From JAQGHB01 sp036384495 (GTDB lineage Bacteria; Patescibacteriota; Saccharimonadia; Saccharimonadales; UBA4665): DNA of 15,218 nt. The notes below the pieces were generated by a model, which was not told the DNA's origin, did not search any database, and saw only the letters and a list, made by a program, of their open reading frames with translations. The translations under genes were made by a program, and so were the position numbers. The stretch spans positions 1-15,218 of the forward strand of contig DASVMD010000038.1 of assembly GCA_036384495.1 (NCBI GenBank), written 5' to 3'. This document shows, in pieces, positions 12,391 through 15,218 of this stretch; the stretch's first letter is position 1; each line of letters opens with the position of its first letter.

Positions 12391-13296
12391 ATGAGCTCAG
12401 TGATTGTCTTAGCTGGCGGCACGTCGGATGAACGAGCAGTCTCGCTGCGGTCCGGGGCGGCCGTGAGTGCGGCACTACAAGCAGCCAGTCACGACGTTAC
12501 CGTTTTGGATCCCGCGGACGGCCTTACTAAAGAGCTACTTGTTGGCCACGATGTGGTGTTTCCCGTACTGCACGGTGCCGGCGGCGAAGATGGCAGTCTG
12601 CAAACTCAACTCGATATATTTAGACTTCCGTATGTTGGCACAGGTGCCGCAGCCTCGGCGCTGTGTTTTGACAAATGGCAATATAAGCAGCTCTTAGCTG
12701 AGCACGATCTGCCGCATCCCGCTGGGGAACTGGTCGATGAAACCAAATTTTGGCAATCCTCGCTTATCACGCGGCCGTTTGTGCTCAAGCCGTTTGATGG
12801 CGGTTCGAGTATCGACACACTGCTCATCCGCAGCCTGGCCGAACCGCTCGATAAAGACGCGGTCCACGCCCTTTTTGCAAAACACCCCAAGATGCTTTTA
12901 GAAGAACTGGTCGAGGGAGCCGAAATTACCGTAGCCGTGCTCGGCGATCAGTGTCTACCGGTTATAGAAATCATTCCACCAAGTGGTGGTGAGTTTGATT
13001 ACGAAAATAAATATAACGGGCAGTCGCAGGAGCTATGCCCACCCGAGCATGTCAGCGATGCCGTGCAGCATAAAGCCCAGGAGCTGGCCTTGCGCGCGCA
13101 CCAACTGGCCGGCTGCCGCGATTTTAGCCGCACCGATTTTATGATTGATGCGGGCGGCAACTTGTACATCCTAGAGACCAACACCATACCGGGCATGACC
13201 GATCAAAGCCTGCTGCCCAAAGCCGCAGCCGTGAGTGGGCTTACGATGCCGCAGCTGATGGATCGTTTGGTGCGGCTGGCGCTGGCGCACCACTAG
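12391..13296 (+). CDS. ddl: D-alanine--D-alanine ligase
   Basis: Ddl joins two D-Ala using ATP to make the dipeptide that MurF adds to UDP-MurNAc-tripeptide. The 301-residue ATP-grasp protein has normal length. Motifs: TSDERAVSLRSG (11-22, with the substrate-binding Glu14), FPVLHGAGGEDGSLQ (57-71), the ATP-grasp segment RPFVLKPFDGGSS (128-140), EELVEGAEITVAVLGD, FDYENKYNG around the lid, and CRDFSRTDFMIDAGG followed by ILETNTIPGMT, which provides the Mg2+ ligands (Glu and Asn). The Lys-Tyr of the lid fits D-Ala and not D-lactate specificity. The 3' end overlaps the convergent MurF-type gene by 56 bases. Confidence 0.97.
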   Translation: MSSVIVLAGGTSDERAVSLRSGAAVSAALQAASHDVTVLDPADGLTKELLVGHDVVFPVLHGAGGEDGSLQTQLDIFRLPYVGTGAAASALCFDKWQYKQLLAEHDLPHPAGELVDETKFWQSSLITRPFVLKPFDGGSSIDTLLIRSLAEPLDKDAVHALFAKHPKMLLEELVEGAEITVAVLGDQCLPVIEIIPPSGGEFDYENKYNGQSQELCPPEHVSDAVQHKAQELALRAHQLAGCRDFSRTDFMIDAGGNLYILETNTIPGMTDQSLLPKAAAVSGLTMPQLMDRLVRLALAHH

Positions 13297-14569
13297 GCTT
13301 GCCAAATTGCGCCTGCTTTTGGGCCAGCCAGTACGGCGATTGCCGCACCAGTTTTTGGGCGTCCTCAGGATTTTTGAGCAGCGACTTTAAGGCTTCTTCG
13401 GCAAACACGCCGTTTTGCGAGCCTTTGGCCAAAATTATTGAGCCGGTTTGGAGGTTTTGAGCCACATAGGCGCCGGCCTCGTAGGGGCCGATAAAGGACT
13501 TGACAGCGCACCCCTGTTTGGAGGCAGCTGGCCCCAGATACGAGCCAGCTTGCTCGCCGATGGTCACCACCAGGTCTAAACGCTTAGGATCGCAGTACGA
13601 ACCAATAGCCTGATGAGCTGCCGCGCTGCCCTCACCCAGCTCGTTCATACTGCCTAAAATCGCAATACGATGTGGTGCCTTAGCGGCGTATAGCGTATCG
13701 AGCGCGGCTTTCACGGCAATGGGGCTGGCGTTGTAGGTATCGTCAAGCAATGTGGAATCTTTGATACCCGGCAAGATTTGCATGCGTCCGGCAAACGGCT
13801 CAAGACCGGCAATCCCCTGCCTGATCGCGGCCGCATCAAAGCCCAGCAAATGAGCCGTAGCCGCCGCGGCCAAGGCGATTTTAGCACCCTGCTTGCCCAA
13901 AATATGCAGCTCGGCAAACAACGACGGCTCGCCCGGAATCGACAACGTGGCTTTGGTAACGCCCAGTTTTATGGCCTGCAGACCGCCAATCATGTAATCG
14001 GCGTTGCTGGCGGCGGCATAGCTTTTATAGGTTAGGCCATCGAGGTATTTGGGGTCAACGTCGTCGGCATTAACAAGCAACTTTTTAGCATACGTAGCGG
14101 CCTGTAGCTCCTCAGCGGCCACGGCATCAAGCGTCTTAAAGTACTCCATGTGCTCGTCGGCAATCGAAGTCAGCACTACGAGATCGGGCTGCAAGTAGGC
14201 GAACTGTTCCATTTGGCCGGGGCCGTCGGTGCCGAGCTCCACCACCACGTAATCGTAGGGATAATCTCGCTTAATGGCTCTTCGGTTAGCGCCTAAGATT
14301 TTTAGCCAAGCTGCGACATTAAAAATCCCTGGCTCGGTCTGCCCAAAAAAGATCAGCGGCACGGTCAAGCGATCGTTGTAGTTGCCCTCTTGGAAGCGGA
14401 CTCTTTTTTGACCGGCCAGCATGGAGGCAATAGCTAGTTTCGTAGAGGTTTTGCCGACGCTACCGGCCACGGCGATAACCTGAAATTGGTGCGCTTTGCG
14501 GAGTTTTTTGACCTGTGCTTCCAGTCGAGCGCTCAGAAACGACTTGCCGAGAGTTTTGATAGGTTTCAT
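13241..14569 (-). CDS. murF: MurF-type Mur ligase with a shortened N terminus
   Basis: MurF adds D-Ala-D-Ala to UDP-MurNAc-tripeptide in the cytoplasm. The 442-residue protein has the Mur ligase ATP site GSVGKTST (36-43), VVELGTDGPGQM (109-120), a metal and carbamylated-lysine region, PFAGRMQ (258-264), and DDTYNASP (276-283), the last being typical of MurF. The ATP loop is at residue 36, whereas ordinary MurF has it near 105-115, so the N-terminal domain that holds the UDP-sugar is mostly absent. The C-terminal ~25 residues are a Pro/Ala/Ser tail lying inside the overlap with ddl. Convergence with ddl, its substrate supplier, supports the MurF call over other Mur ligases. TATACT lies 9 nt before the ATG, with GAGGAG between. 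Confidence 0.87.
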   Translation of the reverse strand: MKPIKTLGKSFLSARLEAQVKKLRKAHQFQVIAVAGSVGKTSTKLAIASMLAGQKRVRFQEGNYNDRLTVPLIFFGQTEPGIFNVAAWLKILGANRRAIKRDYPYDYVVVELGTDGPGQMEQFAYLQPDLVVLTSIADEHMEYFKTLDAVAAEELQAATYAKKLLVNADDVDPKYLDGLTYKSYAAASNADYMIGGLQAIKLGVTKATLSIPGEPSLFAELHILGKQGAKIALAAAATAHLLGFDAAAIRQGIAGLEPFAGRMQILPGIKDSTLLDDTYNASPIAVKAALDTLYAAKAPHRIAILGSMNELGEGSAAAHQAIGSYCDPKRLDLVVTIGEQAGSYLGPAASKQGCAVKSFIGPYEAGAYVAQNLQTGSIILAKGSQNGVFAEEALKSLLKNPEDAQKLVRQSPYWLAQKQAQFGKPSGAPAPAAPNDPSAAAS

Positions 14570-14578
14570 CTGCTCCTC

Positions 14579-14584
14579 AGTATA
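14579..14584 (-). promoter_or_regulatory. Candidate -10 box for murF
   Basis: TATACT on the minus strand, 9 nt before the murF ATG and right after the upstream terminator. No convincing -35 was found. The GAGGAG just before the ATG would be largely lost from the mRNA if this box is used. Confidence 0.42.
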
Positions 14585-14586
14585 CT

Positions 14587-14612
14587 AAAAAACGACCGGC
14601 TTGGGTCGTTTT
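14587..14612 (-). terminator. Intrinsic terminator after the methyltransferase gene
   Basis: AAAACGACC (14589-14597) pairs perfectly with GGTCGTTTT (14604-14612) around a 6-nt loop. On the minus strand the stem runs into six T in a row (14592-14587). It begins 3 nt past the methyltransferase stop and separates it from murF. Confidence 0.85.
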
Positions 14613-14615
14613 ATG

Positions 14616-15218
14616 CTATTTCAGGTCGATTCTGGTTTTGCCGATTTTTCTGGCCAACGGTCCTAGGAGTATAAAATTTCTGTCGTGTTTGCCGCGCAAG
14701 TGGACTTCGATATACTCGCAATCACCAATCTGCGATGAGATTTCCTCGTAGGTCATGTGTGTCGGTGCGTAAATGGCGATTTGCGGAGTTATTAATTCTC
14801 TAATCTTGGTGACCATTGTTTTTAGATCGGGATTGCGTTGTTTTGCATCAATTGCTCCACCGTGATTGCTCCAATACGGGATATCGTACAGAACAATATC
14901 GGCCTTAATTTGGCTTAGTAGCTCACTCGAACTTACGTCGCCGATGAGTAGTTCGTAGTTTTTGGTACCGAACGTCTCGAGGTTACGCTGACAATCTTTG
15001 ATGATCTCAGCATTATTGTCTACTCCAATTACCGTACTAAAAACCTTGCTAAATTCAATCAGGCTAATTCCGACACCGCAACAGAGTTCGCACACGCTGT
15101 TGCCTTTGCCCCTAAGTGCACTTCCCAAATACTGGGCAGTGGCGGGATAACTGGCAATTTTAAGAGAAAGCTCATCGCCAGCAATATCTTTTGGATAGTC
15201 TCTTTGCTGGATAATATC
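14616..15218 (-). CDS. Class I SAM-dependent methyltransferase (5' end outside window)
   Basis: The frame is open to the window edge, so the start lies beyond 15218; a TTG at 15128 is internal, because the frame continues upstream as plausible protein (DYPKDIAGDELSLKIASYPA). Motif I is VCELCCGVGISLIEF, motif II is VIGVDNNAEIIKDCQRNLE, and motif IV is DIVLYDIPYWSNHGG, in place of the D/N-PP-Y/W of base methylases. The order and the aromatic after Pro resemble enzymes that methylate exocyclic amines in RNA (TGS1-like or tRNA guanine-N2 type), but DNA or other targets are possible. Terminated by the hairpin just downstream. Class assignment is secure, substrate is not. Confidence 0.8.
   Translation of the reverse strand, partial: DIIQQRDYPKDIAGDELSLKIASYPATAQYLGSALRGKGNSVCELCCGVGISLIEFSKVFSTVIGVDNNAEIIKDCQRNLETFGTKNYELLIGDVSSSELLSQIKADIVLYDIPYWSNHGGAIDAKQRNPDLKTMVTKIRELITPQIAIYAPTHMTYEEISSQIGDCEYIEVHLRGKHDRNFILLGPLARKIGKTRIDLK

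Noticed and set aside
15126..15128. TTG start for the methyltransferase
   Set aside because: The frame continues open to the window edge with plausible protein sequence, and no ribosome-binding site precedes the TTG.
1..15218. UGA-as-glycine genetic code (SR1/Gracilibacteria type)
   Set aside because: Every gene is full length with no in-frame TGA, so the standard code is enough.
1..15218. CRISPR array, insertion sequence, rRNA or tRNA genes
   Set aside because: No regularly spaced direct repeats, transposase motifs, rRNA segments or tRNA T-loop signatures were found.

Overview
The window looks like chromosomal DNA from a reduced-genome bacterium of the Candidate Phyla Radiation. Candidatus Saccharibacteria (TM7) is my best guess, from general familiarity and not from any search. 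The reasons are compact housekeeping operons, a very short zinc-free bL32-like protein, Ala/Glu-rich tails on S16 and the KH protein, a shortened MurF-type ligase, and convergent genes that abut or overlap. All genes read through with the standard code. All 19 visible stop codons are TAA or TAG and none is TGA.

Layout: (1) 1-1008 (+): the 3' part of an OmpR-type response regulator, then a Thr/Pro-rich membrane-anchored protein with a TTG start. (2) 1022-3118 (+): a MarR repressor and a 14-helix DHA2-type drug exporter in one operon, with a palindromic operator over the promoter. (3) 5250 down to 3119 (-): rpsP, khpA, trmD and a small S26 signal-peptidase-like gene. This is the familiar S16-KH-TrmD-signal peptidase neighbourhood without rimM and rplS; a perfect terminator hairpin lies between khpA and trmD. 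(4) 5334-5983 (+): a small three-helix membrane protein with codon use unlike its neighbours, its own promoter and palindrome, and a structured 3' region ending in a complete hammerhead self-cleaving ribozyme motif. (5) 7839 down to 5984 (-): rpmF-like, nusB, a Nudix hydrolase and rnc in one operon. (6) 7974-8258 (+): a small two-helix protein built from an internal repeat. (7) 10730 down to 8253 (-): leuS. (8) 12333 down to 10780 (-): an HD-superfamily protein with a degenerate HD motif. (9) 12391-13296 (+) ddl and 14569 down to 13241 (-) a MurF-type ligase: consecutive peptidoglycan steps on opposite strands with overlapping 3' ends. (10) 15218 down to 14616 (-): a SAM methyltransferase cut by the window edge.

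The housekeeping genes cover translation (S16, L32, TrmD, LeuRS), RNA processing and transcription (RNase III, KH protein, NusB) and cell wall synthesis (Ddl, MurF). The strongest unexpected signal is the hammerhead ribozyme at 5926-5980. It lies between a small foreign-looking gene and the 3' end of the RNase III gene, beside a 70-nt quasi-palindrome that could compete with the ribozyme fold. A second general pattern is that several genes have a -10 box only 6-9 nt before the start codon, which predicts leaderless mRNAs.
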